From contig NZ_CP130749.1 of the NCBI RefSeq assembly GCF_030563405.1, positions 62,001 through 126,000 of the forward strand: a stretch of DNA of 64,000 nt. Direction: 5' to 3'. Made by a program: the position numbers and the translations under genes. Positions 54,473 through 63,796 of the stretch are shown piece by piece. Below the pieces are notes generated by a model. That model searched no databases, had not been told where the DNA came from, and saw only the letters and a list, made by a program, of their open reading frames with translations. Position 1 is the stretch's first letter, and each line of letters starts with the position of its first letter. The DNA comes from Vibrio sp. SNU_ST1. GTDB lineage: Bacteria; Pseudomonadota; Gammaproteobacteria; Enterobacterales; Vibrionaceae.

Positions 54473-55327
54473 TTAAGCTTGAGCTTGTTCAGCTTCTTCT
54501 TCTGTTTCACATTGGTTTGGAATTGTGCAGCCTTGGCCTTCTACTGGTAGGTAAGCACCGATAACACGTGGGTACAACCAACCACCAAAACACGCACCAG
54601 CAATTGGAGCAAGAATTGGAACGATGAAGTAAGGAATATCACGAGCACCGCTTAGTGCGAAATCCCAACCTGCAAAGTAAGCAAAAAGTTTTGGCCCGAA
54701 GTCACGAGCAGGATTCATTGCAAAGCCAGTCAGTGGACCTAAAGAACCACCAATTACTGCGATAAGAATACCGATCAGTAGAGGATTCATTGCACCGCGA
54801 GATGCGCCGTTGTTCTCATCACCTAACGCTAAGATAGCGAACATCAAAACAGCAGTAATCACAAATTCCACAGCAAAAGCGCCAAAGAAAGAAAGTGAAG
54901 CATGTGGGTATGTTGAGAAAATACCTGCTGTTGATAATGCGTCTTGGCTGCTACGAACGAAGTTATGCGCAATTTCGTAATCAGTAAATAGGTTGCTGTA
55001 CAGGCTGTAAACCAATGCTGCAGAGCAGAATGCGCCAAGCAGTTGCGAAATGATGTAAGGCACAACTTTCGCTTTATCAAAACCATGGAACATGGCCAGT
55101 GCGATGGTTACCGCCGGGTTAATGTGTGCGCCAGAAACGCCGGCAGTACAGTAAATTGCGATGGCTACGCCGAAGCCCCAGATGATGCTGACTTCCCATT
55201 GTCCGAATGTTGCACCGGTTAGTACCAATGCTGCCACACAGCCAACGCCAAAGAATATGAGTAATCCTGTACCGATAAATTCAGCCAAGCATTGCCCAAA
55301 TAAAGAAGGGTGTTTGTTTGTTGTCAT
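54473..55327 (-). CDS. glpF: glycerol facilitator (aquaglyceroporin)
   Basis: A 284-residue MIP-family channel with six helices and two half-helices. Both NPA motifs are present, GAHINPAVTIALA (about 70) and GFAMNPARDFGPKL (about 205). The aspartate after the second NPA is the mark of glycerol channels. First gene of the glp transcription order F-K-R-D. Confidence 0.96.
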   Translation of the reverse strand: MTTNKHPSLFGQCLAEFIGTGLLIFFGVGCVAALVLTGATFGQWEVSIIWGFGVAIAIYCTAGVSGAHINPAVTIALAMFHGFDKAKVVPYIISQLLGAFCSAALVYSLYSNLFTDYEIAHNFVRSSQDALSTAGIFSTYPHASLSFFGAFAVEFVITAVLMFAILALGDENNGASRGAMNPLLIGILIAVIGGSLGPLTGFAMNPARDFGPKLFAYFAGWDFALSGARDIPYFIVPILAPIAGACFGGWLYPRVIGAYLPVEGQGCTIPNQCETEEEAEQAQA

Positions 55328-55394
55328 GTTCGAGTCCTTGTTAGTTTTGCTTATCTAGCACGTGTATTGTGCATATATTTGCGAACTCGAAAAC

Positions 55395-55476
55395 AAACGA
55401 ACATTAAAAGTGAGCGTTTGAGCATAAAATTGTTAATCAAAGTCACTTGAAATGTTAATCCGAACACTTTTGTTCG
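55395..55476. promoter_or_regulatory. candidate regulatory sites upstream of glpF
   Basis: AAACGAA at 55395-55401 is the complement of the TTCGTTT motif before glpD. CGAACACTTTTGTTCG at 55461-55476 has perfect 6-bp arms. Both are plausible GlpR contacts. The order of half-sites differs from the E. coli GlpR consensus, so this is tentative. Confidence 0.4.
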
Positions 55477-55699
55477 AAAAAGAAGCTCGCATGAACGTCA
55501 TTACTCGAATTGATAGGCTCCGAAGTCGCTCAAACTACCTGTATGTAAATGAATGCACAACTGGTACGAGGAGTTTGTGTTTGGATTTGTGATGCTACTT
55601 CGTGAGTGGTGGATTATTAGACTTGCTTGAGAGGGGCTATGTGATGTTCTTGCTATGTTAGAAGGGAGTTAATAAATGAACTTATATGCATAAATGAAT

Positions 55700-55731
55700 A
55701 AACTGCCAACTATGTTGTTGTTTGGCAGTTT
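55700..55731. terminator. terminator downstream of the PACE gene
   Basis: AAACTGCCAA (55700-55709) with TTGGCAGTTT (55722-55731). Serves the minus-strand PACE gene. Confidence 0.8.
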
Positions 55732-55775
55732 TAATTTGGGTGTTTGTTCTTGTTATAAGTTACGAACTTACAACT

Positions 55776-56207
55776 CTAAACCAGGGCTGCAACTTTTCCT
55801 CTCGCAACTAACTGAGCTCGGATCGAGTCATACGCCCAGTTGAACGCAATCGCGTAAAGTACGAAGAAAATCACTAGGCCGATGTCCATGATCAGAACGG
55901 TTAGGAAGTCGAGTTGTAGAACCCACATCAAGACAGGTAGAGTTACTGTCATCAAGCCAAGTTCAAAACCTAATCCGTGCAGAACGCGTGTTTTTTTGGT
56001 TCTTTTGCTTCGATCTGCTCCGTAAATTTTGTCGTAGCCATAGTTGTAAACGTAGTTCCACGCCATCGCTATCAATGATATTGCGAGCGCTAAGCCTGCC
56101 ATTTCACCTGCGCCGTTTCCTGTAATATAGGTTGCAAGCCCAGCCATTAAAACCAAAGCAACCAATTCAAATAGCACCATGTGCAACATGCGTTCTTTAT
56201 GTGACAT
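55776..56207 (-). CDS. PACE-family multidrug efflux protein (AceI-like)
   Basis: A 143-residue inner-membrane protein with four helices in two bacterial transmembrane pair domains. Each begins with the R-x-x-H-x-x-x-FE pattern (ERMLHMVLFE and TRVLHGLGFELG). PACE proteins export biocides such as chlorhexidine and acriflavine by proton antiport. A LysR gene diverges, as with AceI and AceR in Acinetobacter. Confidence 0.9.
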   Translation of the reverse strand: MSHKERMLHMVLFELVALVLMAGLATYITGNGAGEMAGLALAISLIAMAWNYVYNYGYDKIYGADRSKRTKKTRVLHGLGFELGLMTVTLPVLMWVLQLDFLTVLIMDIGLVIFFVLYAIAFNWAYDSIRAQLVARGKVAALV

Positions 56208-56336
56208 TTTTCTAACTCTCTTTCCGATTAAATAGCCGCTGATAGGCTAATGACTTGCCTAGATAATATCTATTTAAGTGATAATATAAAGATAGTTAGC
56301 ATCACATATGGTGATGGTAAGGTTGGGAGACACCGA

Positions 56337-57224
56337 ATGTACAACATAGAACAGCTGAAGATGTTTGTGTATGCCGTTGAATTAGGGTCATTTTCTGCCA
56401 GTGCTCGCGAGTTAGGTAAGGTGCAGTCGGCGGTGAGCCAAGGTATCAGTAATCTTGAAATAGATTTTAATGTTGAGCTTTTTGATCGTTCGACTCGAAA
56501 GCCTTCTCTAACCAAAGCAGGCGAGCAGTTATTTAAACAGGTGAAAGCAATCGTACTTCAGGTTGAAGATCTCAATGCTTCCGTTAGTGCGATAGGAACT
56601 GGCGAAGAAGGGATTATCAAAATCGCATTGGATGATTCCTTGTTGGTCCCCAATCTATCCAGAATCCTAAGTGAATTCAGTCAGTATTTCCCTGCTACTG
56701 AGGTTGAGTTGATTGCTTGTACCACAACAGAGGTCAATCCCTTCGTGGTTGACGAGAAAGCAGACCTTGGTTTGATGTTCACCAACTTGGCTTTTGATGT
56801 CGGTTCTGAACCTTGCTTTATTGGGCACTTACCGTTTGTTGCTGTGTGTCATCCAACCCATACTCTTGCAAAAACGGGTGTAGCGAAATTGTCGGATTTG
56901 CTGCCACATCGTCAGCTCATGCTGAGAGGCGATAAAGGTAAGATGATGGATCAATTTCCACTCATTGCGGGCAAGGTATGGTGGTCAAATAGCTTTATTG
57001 TTATCAAAGAGATGGTACTCGGCAGTGATATTGGCTGGGCATACTTACCTAAGCACCTCGTCGAAGAGGAGTTGAATAAGCAGCGTTTAGTGGAGATTAA
57101 TGTCTCATTCGATCACAAAACATGGTCGCCGCCCGTTGATATTGTTTTGTCTAAAACACGATCGAAAGGACCTGCATTGCTTTGGCTTGAACAAGCATTG
57201 AAAGGCCTATTAGACGAAACATAA
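56337..57224 (+). CDS. LysR-family regulator divergent from the PACE gene
   Basis: A 295-residue LysR protein. The HTH block is SFSASARELGKVQSAVSQGISNLE (about 18-41). ATG 56337 has GGGAGA upstream; the longer frame from 56250 adds a non-homologous leader. It probably activates the PACE gene 129 bp away. Confidence 0.87.
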   Translation: MYNIEQLKMFVYAVELGSFSASARELGKVQSAVSQGISNLEIDFNVELFDRSTRKPSLTKAGEQLFKQVKAIVLQVEDLNASVSAIGTGEEGIIKIALDDSLLVPNLSRILSEFSQYFPATEVELIACTTTEVNPFVVDEKADLGLMFTNLAFDVGSEPCFIGHLPFVAVCHPTHTLAKTGVAKLSDLLPHRQLMLRGDKGKMMDQFPLIAGKVWWSNSFIVIKEMVLGSDIGWAYLPKHLVEEELNKQRLVEINVSFDHKTWSPPVDIVLSKTRSKGPALLWLEQALKGLLDET

Positions 57225-57262
57225 GCTGGATGAGACTTAAATTGGATGAATCTGAATAAAGA

Positions 57263-57292
57263 AAAGGCTCACAAAGTAATTTGTGAGCCTTT
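57263..57292. terminator. terminator between convergent LysR and ACR3 genes
   Basis: A 13-bp stem, AAAGGCTCACAAA (57263-57275) with TTTGTGAGCCTTT (57280-57292). Confidence 0.85.
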
Positions 57293-57311
57293 CTGTTTAA
57301 AGTAGCGAGTT

Positions 57312-58367
57312 CTAGTTCGCAGATTTCACTGTGAGACCGTTGTAGTACTTGTCTTTCATCTTAAGTGCCACGTTCACTAGGTAAATCAGCACGGGCACTT
57401 CAATTAGTGGGCCGATAATGCCTGCAAACGCTTGGTCTGAGTTAATACCGAATACTGAGATGGCAACGGCAATCGCTAGCTCGAAGTTGTTACCTGTCGC
57501 TGTGAATGCAATTGATGCGTTCTTGTCGTATTCAATACCCATCTTCTTACCAATGAAGAAGCTGATGAAGAACATCGCTGTGAAGTAGATAGTCAGTGGA
57601 ACAGCAATCAACAATACGTCCATTGGCAGCTCAACAATCATCTCGCCTTTTAGGCTGAACATCAGAACGATAGTGGCCAGTAGTGCAATCAGTGTAATTG
57701 GAGAGATGCGTGGAATAAACACATCGTTGTACCACTGCTCGCCTTTCATCGATACAAGGATCTTACGGCTTAAGAAGCCCGCTAGGAATGGAATACCTAG
57801 GTAGATAAGTACACTGTGTGCAATATCGATCATCGAGATATCAACCAACATGCCTTCGTAACCAAACACTGGCGGAAGAACGCTGATGAATAGCCACGCC
57901 ATAAAGCTGTAGCTCACCACTTGGAATGCACTGTTTAGAGCAACCAATGCCGCGCCGTACTCTTTGTTACCGCCGCCAATATCGTTCCAAACTAGAACCA
58001 TTGCCACACAACGAGCAAGACCAATCAGAATCACACCGACCATGTAACCTGGGTGATCACCCAAGAACGTCAGTGCCAATACGAACATTAGGATAGGGCC
58101 AACCAACCAGTTCATGATCAGAGATAGTTTGATGGCTTTCTTATCTTTGACCACAGTGCCCAATAGGTTGTAGTTAACCTTAGCCAAAGGTGGATACATC
58201 ATTAAGATAAGGCCAATCGCAAGTGGAATATTGGTTGTGCCAACAGACATTGATTCGTTCCACTGTTCGATTTGTGGGAACAAGGTGCCAAGCAATACAC
58301 CAAGGCCCATGGCGATAAAAATCCACAGCGTTAAGTAACGATCTAGAAAACCTAATTTTGGCTTCAT
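57312..58367 (-). CDS. acr3: ACR3-family arsenite efflux transporter
   Basis: A 351-residue ten-helix permease. The TM4 segment [15 protein letters not shown] carries the cysteine essential for arsenite transport, and [16 protein letters not shown] with its glutamate marks TM9. It is the ACR3 type and not the ArsB type. It lies downstream of an arsR gene on the same strand, but a hairpin separates them. No arsC arsenate reductase is nearby. Confidence 0.93.
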   Translation of the reverse strand: MKPKLGFLDRYLTLWIFIAMGLGVLLGTLFPQIEQWNESMSVGTTNIPLAIGLILMMYPPLAKVNYNLLGTVVKDKKAIKLSLIMNWLVGPILMFVLALTFLGDHPGYMVGVILIGLARCVAMVLVWNDIGGGNKEYGAALVALNSAFQVVSYSFMAWLFISVLPPVFGYEGMLVDISMIDIAHSVLIYLGIPFLAGFLSRKILVSMKGEQWYNDVFIPRISPITLIALLATIVLMFSLKGEMIVELPMDVLLIAVPLTIYFTAMFFISFFIGKKMGIEYDKNASIAFTATGNNFELAIAVAISVFGINSDQAFAGIIGPLIEVPVLIYLVNVALKMKDKYYNGLTVKSAN

Positions 58368-58387
58368 GATATTTTCTCTTTGGTTGG

Positions 58388-58412
58388 TATCGCCAATCGT
58401 CGAATGGCGATA
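58388..58412. promoter_or_regulatory. inverted repeat upstream of acr3
   Basis: TATCGCCA (58388-58395) and TGGCGATA (58405-58412) with a 9-base spacer, 20 bp before the acr3 start. Its size fits an ArsR-dimer operator; it could also be a leader hairpin. Confidence 0.55.
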
Positions 58413-58428
58413 TTTAAAAGCAAAAAAT

Positions 58429-58462
58429 ACGCTTAGTTTATTGTGTTCGACAAACTAAGCGT
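58429..58462 (-). terminator. terminator of arsR
   Basis: ACGCTTAGTTT (58429-58439) pairs with AAACTAAGCGT (58452-58462). On the minus strand it is followed by six T. acr3 therefore probably has its own promoter. Confidence 0.82.
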
Positions 58463-58469
58463 GATAAAT

Positions 58470-58811
58470 CTATTTTAATATGGTGTTGATAAGCGTCTCA
58501 AATTGCTGAATATTATCTCGATTAATGCGGTAGCACATCTTCGGTGGTATCGATTCAGCAGTGATGAAGCCTGAGGTTTTCAAGATTCTGAGGTGCTCTG
58601 ATACGGTTGATTGCGCCAAACCTAATTCGCTAACCAAGTCACTGTTCAAACAACCTCCCGATTTTTCTAAAGCGGACAAGATACTAAGTATACGAATTCT
58701 CGCTGGATGAGCGAGTGCTTTTGCTAACGCAGCCATCTCTTTTTCTGCTTCAGTATTACTTGGCGGAAGAGGTAGAGAACAGCTATCTGTTGCTTGGCAT
58801 GTTGCAGTCAT
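58470..58811 (-). CDS. arsR: ArsR-family arsenic-responsive repressor
   Basis: A 113-residue winged-helix repressor. The recognition region is LVSELGLAQSTVSEHLRIL. The ELCVCDLC arsenic site of E. coli ArsR is missing. Instead cysteines lie at 5 and 11 in the N-terminal arm and at 54, an arrangement like Corynebacterium ArsR. ATG 58811 is preferred; GTG 58826 is possible and neither has a strong RBS. It controls acr3 by position. Confidence 0.87.
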   Translation of the reverse strand: MTATCQATDSCSLPLPPSNTEAEKEMAALAKALAHPARIRILSILSALEKSGGCLNSDLVSELGLAQSTVSEHLRILKTSGFITAESIPPKMCYRINRDNIQQFETLINTILK

Positions 58812-58826
58812 ACTTAGGTGGCTCAC

Positions 58827-59112
58827 TTACTACTAATCGTTAAAAGACGATTGATAGTAAGCCTATTTCTTTTAGCGGTCAACGCGAAATTTAAAAGTCG
58901 GCTTAAACGGCATCTCAGATCAGTGGTTTTAGTTAAGCTTGATATTCGATTCTTATCTATTTTTACCTTCTTATTGCGCATAAACAAGATCTTAGATTTA
59001 AACAAAGAAATCGACCGAAAAGCATTGCATTCACTGGCTACTCTAGCGATATAATCGAACGCAGAACCGTTACACAAGATAACGAAAAATCATAATTTTC
59101 TATTTAATTTTC
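58827..59112. other. intergenic region upstream of arsR
   Basis: No gene is supported in this AT-rich stretch. It holds the arsR promoter and ends at a small palindromic repeat. Confidence 0.45.
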
Positions 59113-59145
59113 ATACCAATCACAGTTATTTACTACGATTGGTAT
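59113..59145. repeat. 33-bp palindrome with ATACCAATC ends
   Basis: ATACCAATC (59113-59121) and GATTGGTAT (59137-59145) enclose CACAG/TTATTTACT sequence identical to the inner ends of the 162-bp element at 31358. It looks like an internally deleted copy. Confidence 0.7.
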
Positions 59146-59166
59146 TACTTATAGGTAAGCCCTGAA

Positions 59167-59964
59167 ATGCCACAACAGAACATCAAATTTATCGCTGCTG
59201 ATATGGACGGCACTCTACTTAATGAACACGGAAAGTTAGACCCAGAATTTTTCAATCTTTATGAGCGCTTAGAAGCTCAAGACATTATTTTTGCTGCGGC
59301 ATCGGGTCGTCAGTACTACAGCTTGATGGAGACTTTTGCCCCACTTAAAGATCGCATGATGTTCGTTGCTGAAAACGGCACATTAGTGATGCATAAAGGA
59401 CAAGAGCTATACAGCTGCTTACTTGATACTGATGCCATCAAAGAGATCATTAAAGAAGCTCGTGCTATTGAAGGCGCGCATGTGGTGCTATGTGGTAAGA
59501 AATCGGCATACATTGAAACCAAAGATGAGCGTGCTTTAGCGGAGATCTCTAAGTACTACCATCGCCGTGCGCAAGTAGAAGACTTACTGGCGGTAGAAGA
59601 CGATTTCATCAAGGTGGCTATCTGTCACTTCGATGGTTCACAAGAGAAAGTGAACCCAACTATTGATGCCAAATTCGGTGAGAACTACCAAGTGGTGGTC
59701 AGTGCAAAAATTTGGTTGGATGTGATGAACGCAGAGGCATCAAAAGGTGCGGCGATTAAGCACCTGCAAAACACACTCGGCTTCACTTACGAACAGACCA
59801 TGAGTTTTGGTGACTACCTGAATGACTTGGAAATGCTTAAAGAGAGCTACCACTCTTACGCGATGGAAAACGCACATCCTAAGCTGAAAGAGACCGCTCG
59901 TTTTGGCGCGCCAAGTAACGTTGATGCAGGTGTGTTCCAAGTGCTAGAGAAGCTGCTAGCGTAA
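59167..59964 (+). CDS. Cof-type HAD phosphatase
   Basis: A 265-residue HAD hydrolase of the Cof (IIB) class. Motif I is ADMDGTLLN, the cap has CGKKSAYIE and YHRRAQVEDLL, and the motif IV region is MSFGDYLNDLEML. YbjI and Cof are good comparisons. These enzymes remove phosphate from sugar phosphates or cofactors. The gene stands alone. Confidence 0.88.
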   Translation: MPQQNIKFIAADMDGTLLNEHGKLDPEFFNLYERLEAQDIIFAAASGRQYYSLMETFAPLKDRMMFVAENGTLVMHKGQELYSCLLDTDAIKEIIKEARAIEGAHVVLCGKKSAYIETKDERALAEISKYYHRRAQVEDLLAVEDDFIKVAICHFDGSQEKVNPTIDAKFGENYQVVVSAKIWLDVMNAEASKGAAIKHLQNTLGFTYEQTMSFGDYLNDLEMLKESYHSYAMENAHPKLKETARFGAPSNVDAGVFQVLEKLLA

Positions 59965-60068
59965 TTCTTTTATGCTTTACTAAGATTTATTGAAAGTCTG
60001 CTCATCAATATAGGGTTCCATTTTTACTGCTGGTACGCCTAATTAATGGCATTTGGAATAAACAGAAC

Positions 60069-61271
60069 TTGAATTGCATAGAATCACTTTCACTCGCCCA
60101 AGCGCAAAAAATTGTACTGCTTTCGCAAAAATTGCCACCCAAAAAGCAACGTAATGGGGGCGCTTTGGCGAACACGCTGTCTGCGATTGAAAACCTTGGC
60201 TATGTGCAAATTGATACTATCTCTGTGATTCAGCGAGCCCACCATCATACGTTGTGGAATCGAAATCAAGACTACCAACTGAATCATCTTGATAGGTTGT
60301 TAGAGCGTCGAGAGGTGTTTGAGTATTGGTCGCACGCTGCCGCTTATCTGCCTATGCGTGATTATCGTTTCAGCCTGCATCGAAAGAACGGGTTTGCGAG
60401 CGGTAAGCTTAAGCATTGGTATAAAAAAGATGACGCACTGATGGCGCATGTTCTCAAACGTATTGAGAGCGAAGGGCCATTAATGGCGAAAGACTTTGAA
60501 GGGGATAGACCAAACCCCGGCGGGTGGGGTGGAAAACCGGCCAAACAGGCACTCGAAATCTTGTTCATGCAAGGTGACTTAATGGTGCCGAGCCGAGTGA
60601 ACTTTCATAAGGTGTATGACCTAACCGAGCGAGTCTTGCCGAGTGGCATTGATACCTCTGAACCAACGGAACAAGAGTATATTGAGCATCTGATCACGCG
60701 TTATTTAGAAGCGAACGGTGTGGGAATTGCGTCGGAAATGAGCTACCTCCTTAAGAACACCAAACCATTGATACAGAAGGCACTCCAGCAGATGCTTGAA
60801 GACAAACAAGTGGTGAAGGTGGATGTTCAAGGCTCTGATTACTACGTGTTGCCCGATGCTTTTGAACTGTTGAATCAACCTCTTTCTAGAACCAAGTTAA
60901 AGATACTGTCTCCGTTTGATAACCTGTTGATTCAACGAAAGCGAATGCAATCATTGTTCAACTTTGATTATCTTCTTGAGTGTTATGTACCTGAAGCTAA
61001 GCGTCAGTTTGGTTATTTTAGCTTACCGATTCTGTGGCAAGGTGAGCTGGTGGCACGAATGGATTGTAAAGTTGATAGGAAGAGTGGTTTGCTCAATATT
61101 CATAACTTGGTTGTGGAAGCACGAATTAAGAACCATGAGTCGCTGGTTCATGCTTTATGCGATGAGCTAAAACACTTCATGGTGTTCAACCAATGTGATG
61201 AGATGATCGTCCATAACACCACACCTTCTGATCTTGGTAAGCGCTTGATGAGCCATTGGCAAGCGGGTTAG
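60069..61271 (+). CDS. YcaQ/AlkX-like DNA glycosylase (HTH_42 family)
   Basis: A 400-residue protein with tandem winged helices. YVQIDTISVIQRAHHHTLWNR carries the Q47-x-D49 motif of the AlkX branch of the AlkZ/YcaQ family, which excises alkylated bases and unhooks interstrand crosslinks. A conserved C-terminal beta region follows (SPFDNLLIQRKRMQSLFNFDY). The start is TTG 60069 with GGAATAA upstream. No resistance or biosynthesis genes lie beside it, so a housekeeping repair role is likely. Confidence 0.85.
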   Translation: MNCIESLSLAQAQKIVLLSQKLPPKKQRNGGALANTLSAIENLGYVQIDTISVIQRAHHHTLWNRNQDYQLNHLDRLLERREVFEYWSHAAAYLPMRDYRFSLHRKNGFASGKLKHWYKKDDALMAHVLKRIESEGPLMAKDFEGDRPNPGGWGGKPAKQALEILFMQGDLMVPSRVNFHKVYDLTERVLPSGIDTSEPTEQEYIEHLITRYLEANGVGIASEMSYLLKNTKPLIQKALQQMLEDKQVVKVDVQGSDYYVLPDAFELLNQPLSRTKLKILSPFDNLLIQRKRMQSLFNFDYLLECYVPEAKRQFGYFSLPILWQGELVARMDCKVDRKSGLLNIHNLVVEARIKNHESLVHALCDELKHFMVFNQCDEMIVHNTTPSDLGKRLMSHWQAG

Positions 61272-61523
61272 TGTTCTTTTCTATTCAGAAGCACTTTCTC
61301 ACATAGAGTCTCTATCGTAACTTATAACCTTGGTCGCAACTTAGAACCATGGTCGTTACTTAGGTAGTTCGTTGTTGCCCAATATAACATCTATCCAATA
61401 CCTCACCTCTAGTGCTTCCCACAAATACTTTGCATTTGAAACAGCCACAGTGTCCAATGTCGGTTAAGGAAATATTGATCGAAAAACCTTATTTTTTAAG
61501 GTGTTAAATAGGAGCTTTGCTTC

Positions 61524-61862
61524 ATGCGCAAATCAGATAAGAAGATCGAAAATCAAATCAGAGACGTGTTAACGGACGTTTGTGAAGATACGTTGAAAAG
61601 CTACGATGGTTTTCTTTGGGTGACTCACTCGGTCAACTTCTCTTCATTCCCGCAAAGTTTGAAAATCGTCTGCGTATTCGATACCAATCAGGATAGAACG
61701 AATTTTCTAAATGGCGAAGGTCAGCAGAGTGTCTCTGTTGCTATCCAAAAGGCGTTTAGTCAGGTTGGGATTACATTGAAGAATATCGATAAGCACGTCA
61801 GTTTCGATACACAAGAAAATTGCGACCGCGACCATCAAGGGAGGTGGAACAAGAGGTTGTAA
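61524..61862 (+). CDS. conserved hypothetical protein
   Basis: A 112-residue soluble protein. It resembles short Vibrio proteins that are often labelled Fis-like, but I see no HTH in it. Conserved-looking blocks are FLWVTHSVNFSSFPQSL, CVFDTNQD and the ending HVSFDTQENCDRDHQGRW. ATG 61524 has TAGGAG upstream. Function unknown. Confidence 0.65.
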   Translation: MRKSDKKIENQIRDVLTDVCEDTLKSYDGFLWVTHSVNFSSFPQSLKIVCVFDTNQDRTNFLNGEGQQSVSVAIQKAFSQVGITLKNIDKHVSFDTQENCDRDHQGRWNKRL

Positions 61863-62165
61863 ATAGCCTAGGAGGGCGTTGACCTTACTGTTTAGGTAAT
61901 GTGATGGGGAAGTCGAATTAAATTTTCCTAATCGATAGGGAAAGAGCCGGGATTAATGGATTGGGATTAATCTAATGTTAAAAATATTTAGTTTTTAAGC
62001 GTATGAGTTAACCCTATTTTGGTGTAAATATAATTGAGATGAATGGGTGTCACGTATATAAGTATCGCTAATTGAAATGAAAGTATTTTTATGATTAATA
62101 GATGAAAATACAATCAGTTGCTTCTTATGTGTGTGTAGGTGCATTTATATTTCAATGGTGTTTAA
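61863..62165. other. intergenic region upstream of the large lipoprotein gene
   Basis: 303 bp of AT-rich sequence with no supported gene, repeat or terminator. It holds the promoter of the lipoprotein gene. Confidence 0.45.
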
Positions 62166-63719
62166 ATGAACAAAAATAAAATTACCCTAACAATCCTTGC
62201 AATTTTACCTTTGCTTTCTGCATGTGGTAGCGATAGTAAGAGTACTGCCGCTACGACCCCTACGCCGGCACCAACCCCTGGGTTTACCTTGCCAAATGAA
62301 TCGAGTTTGATTACCAATTACAATGTCGATAGTGCTTTTAATACGGTATTTCCAAGTAACTATCAGATAGCAAAAGATGCGGGCTTTGATTATTTTATTA
62401 AAATACCATTACGCTCAGATCCAAGTATTAGTATTACCATTCTCGCGACCAAAGGTAGTGATGAGGATCTGCGTCAAGCCATTGGTGTATGGACTTCTCT
62501 TTTATCCGAAAATGGAGCGAATACGGAGCTGACTAAACTGGATGTTTTTAAAACAATGAGTAAGCGTCAGGCTACGTTGTTTATGGCTAAAACGGAAGGT
62601 GATGTCGGTAATATTCAGCAAGAGCTACTGAGGTTGTTGAAAGTTCGTGAGCCTAAACTTGCTTCTGCTACGGCTGACAACTATCTAAAGTTGATAGCTT
62701 TAGATAATGATTTATTCAAAAAATATGGTTGGTTTGTACATAGCCAAGCGCTTGGTTATAACGAAACGATATACGTTGGTGAGCCTGAGTATTTCACTGG
62801 TCCTGCTAGTACAAGAGATGCTTCAATAGAGGAAATTCTTCATATAACTCAAGCTCAAGGAATTGCACCTTTAACCGGAGATGGTAGTAAAGGCGGACTA
62901 CAAAAGAGAATAACTGAACATAGCTTGAGTATCTTCAAAGATTATCGGTATGACAGCGTAAAAGGCCTATATGTTTACGAGGATAAAGATCCTAGCAAAG
63001 ATTATGTAGCTCGTAGTTCTATCTGGAGCCCACAAGCAAGTGGTGCGACTTTCGATGAAAAACGTGAAGAGCAATGGGATGGCGACTGGGGCGGTGATGA
63101 TATAGGTAAAGACCTAGGAATGCCTGAACAATATAAGATGGGGCAAACTTTTTCTCATGAGTATTTTGCTGCACTAGTCGACACGTATTACGGACTGTAC
63201 GGTGGGTTTAAAACTGAGTTTGGAGGAATGGATAACTACCGTTACGTTACCCGAGAAACTTTGCCTAGTGATAGTACTGGTTTTGCTATCGTCAAAGAAT
63301 TTTTGCCTGAATATCATCAATATACGGCAAGGATTGATAGTGCAAAGGTCAATACGTATTTAAAAGCGAATCCGTCGTTAAATAATACATTTAAGATCCA
63401 AATTTCTTCTGATGATAAAGAAAAGTACACCTTTAAATCTCAATATATTAAAAATTTGAAAATCGTAGGTTCTGAGGCTTTAGATATACTTGGTAATTCA
63501 CAGAATAATTATTTTGAGGGGAATTCTGCTAACAACACTTTCGATGGATCTGATGGTACCGATGTATTGAAGATAAATGGTAACAAAAACGATTATTCGA
63601 TTGAAAATCTGGCTGGTGGTGTGACACAAATTTCTGGTAAATCGATTGGAACGGACAAGATTACCAATGTGGAATACATTAAATTTAACGATGAGGTTGT
63701 TAAGGTAGACAAAATCTAG
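62166..63719 (+). CDS. lipoprotein with an RTX-like C-terminal region
   Basis: A 517-residue protein. The signal peptide ends in LLSAC (C20), followed by a Ser/Thr/Pro linker (about 22-40), so it is lipid-anchored. The middle (60-420) matches no family I recognise; it contains EEILHITQAQG and HEYFAALVDTYYG, which could hold a metal site. The last 75 residues (LGNSQNNYFEGNSANNTFDG, DVLKINGNKNDYSI, TNVEYIKFND) resemble the calcium-binding region of RTX proteins and serralysins. No T1SS genes are nearby. The RBS is weak. Confidence 0.7.
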   Translation: MNKNKITLTILAILPLLSACGSDSKSTAATTPTPAPTPGFTLPNESSLITNYNVDSAFNTVFPSNYQIAKDAGFDYFIKIPLRSDPSISITILATKGSDEDLRQAIGVWTSLLSENGANTELTKLDVFKTMSKRQATLFMAKTEGDVGNIQQELLRLLKVREPKLASATADNYLKLIALDNDLFKKYGWFVHSQALGYNETIYVGEPEYFTGPASTRDASIEEILHITQAQGIAPLTGDGSKGGLQKRITEHSLSIFKDYRYDSVKGLYVYEDKDPSKDYVARSSIWSPQASGATFDEKREEQWDGDWGGDDIGKDLGMPEQYKMGQTFSHEYFAALVDTYYGLYGGFKTEFGGMDNYRYVTRETLPSDSTGFAIVKEFLPEYHQYTARIDSAKVNTYLKANPSLNNTFKIQISSDDKEKYTFKSQYIKNLKIVGSEALDILGNSQNNYFEGNSANNTFDGSDGTDVLKINGNKNDYSIENLAGGVTQISGKSIGTDKITNVEYIKFNDEVVKVDKI

Positions 63720-63767
63720 CTAAAGCGACTCAAGCACCTAAATATATCCCTTCTATTTATTCCGTTG

Positions 63768-63796
63768 AAAACCACTTACATCCGTAGGTGGTTTTT
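63768..63796 (+). terminator. terminator after the large lipoprotein gene
   Basis: AAAACCACTTAC (63768-63779) pairs with GTAGGTGGTTTT (63784-63795) with one G-T pair, then T. Confidence 0.88.

Larger units (their letters stand above)
55328..55775. other. intergenic region between glpF and the PACE gene
   Basis: Holds the glpF promoter and operators (55328-55480) and the terminator of the PACE gene (55700). No gene is supported. Confidence 0.5.
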
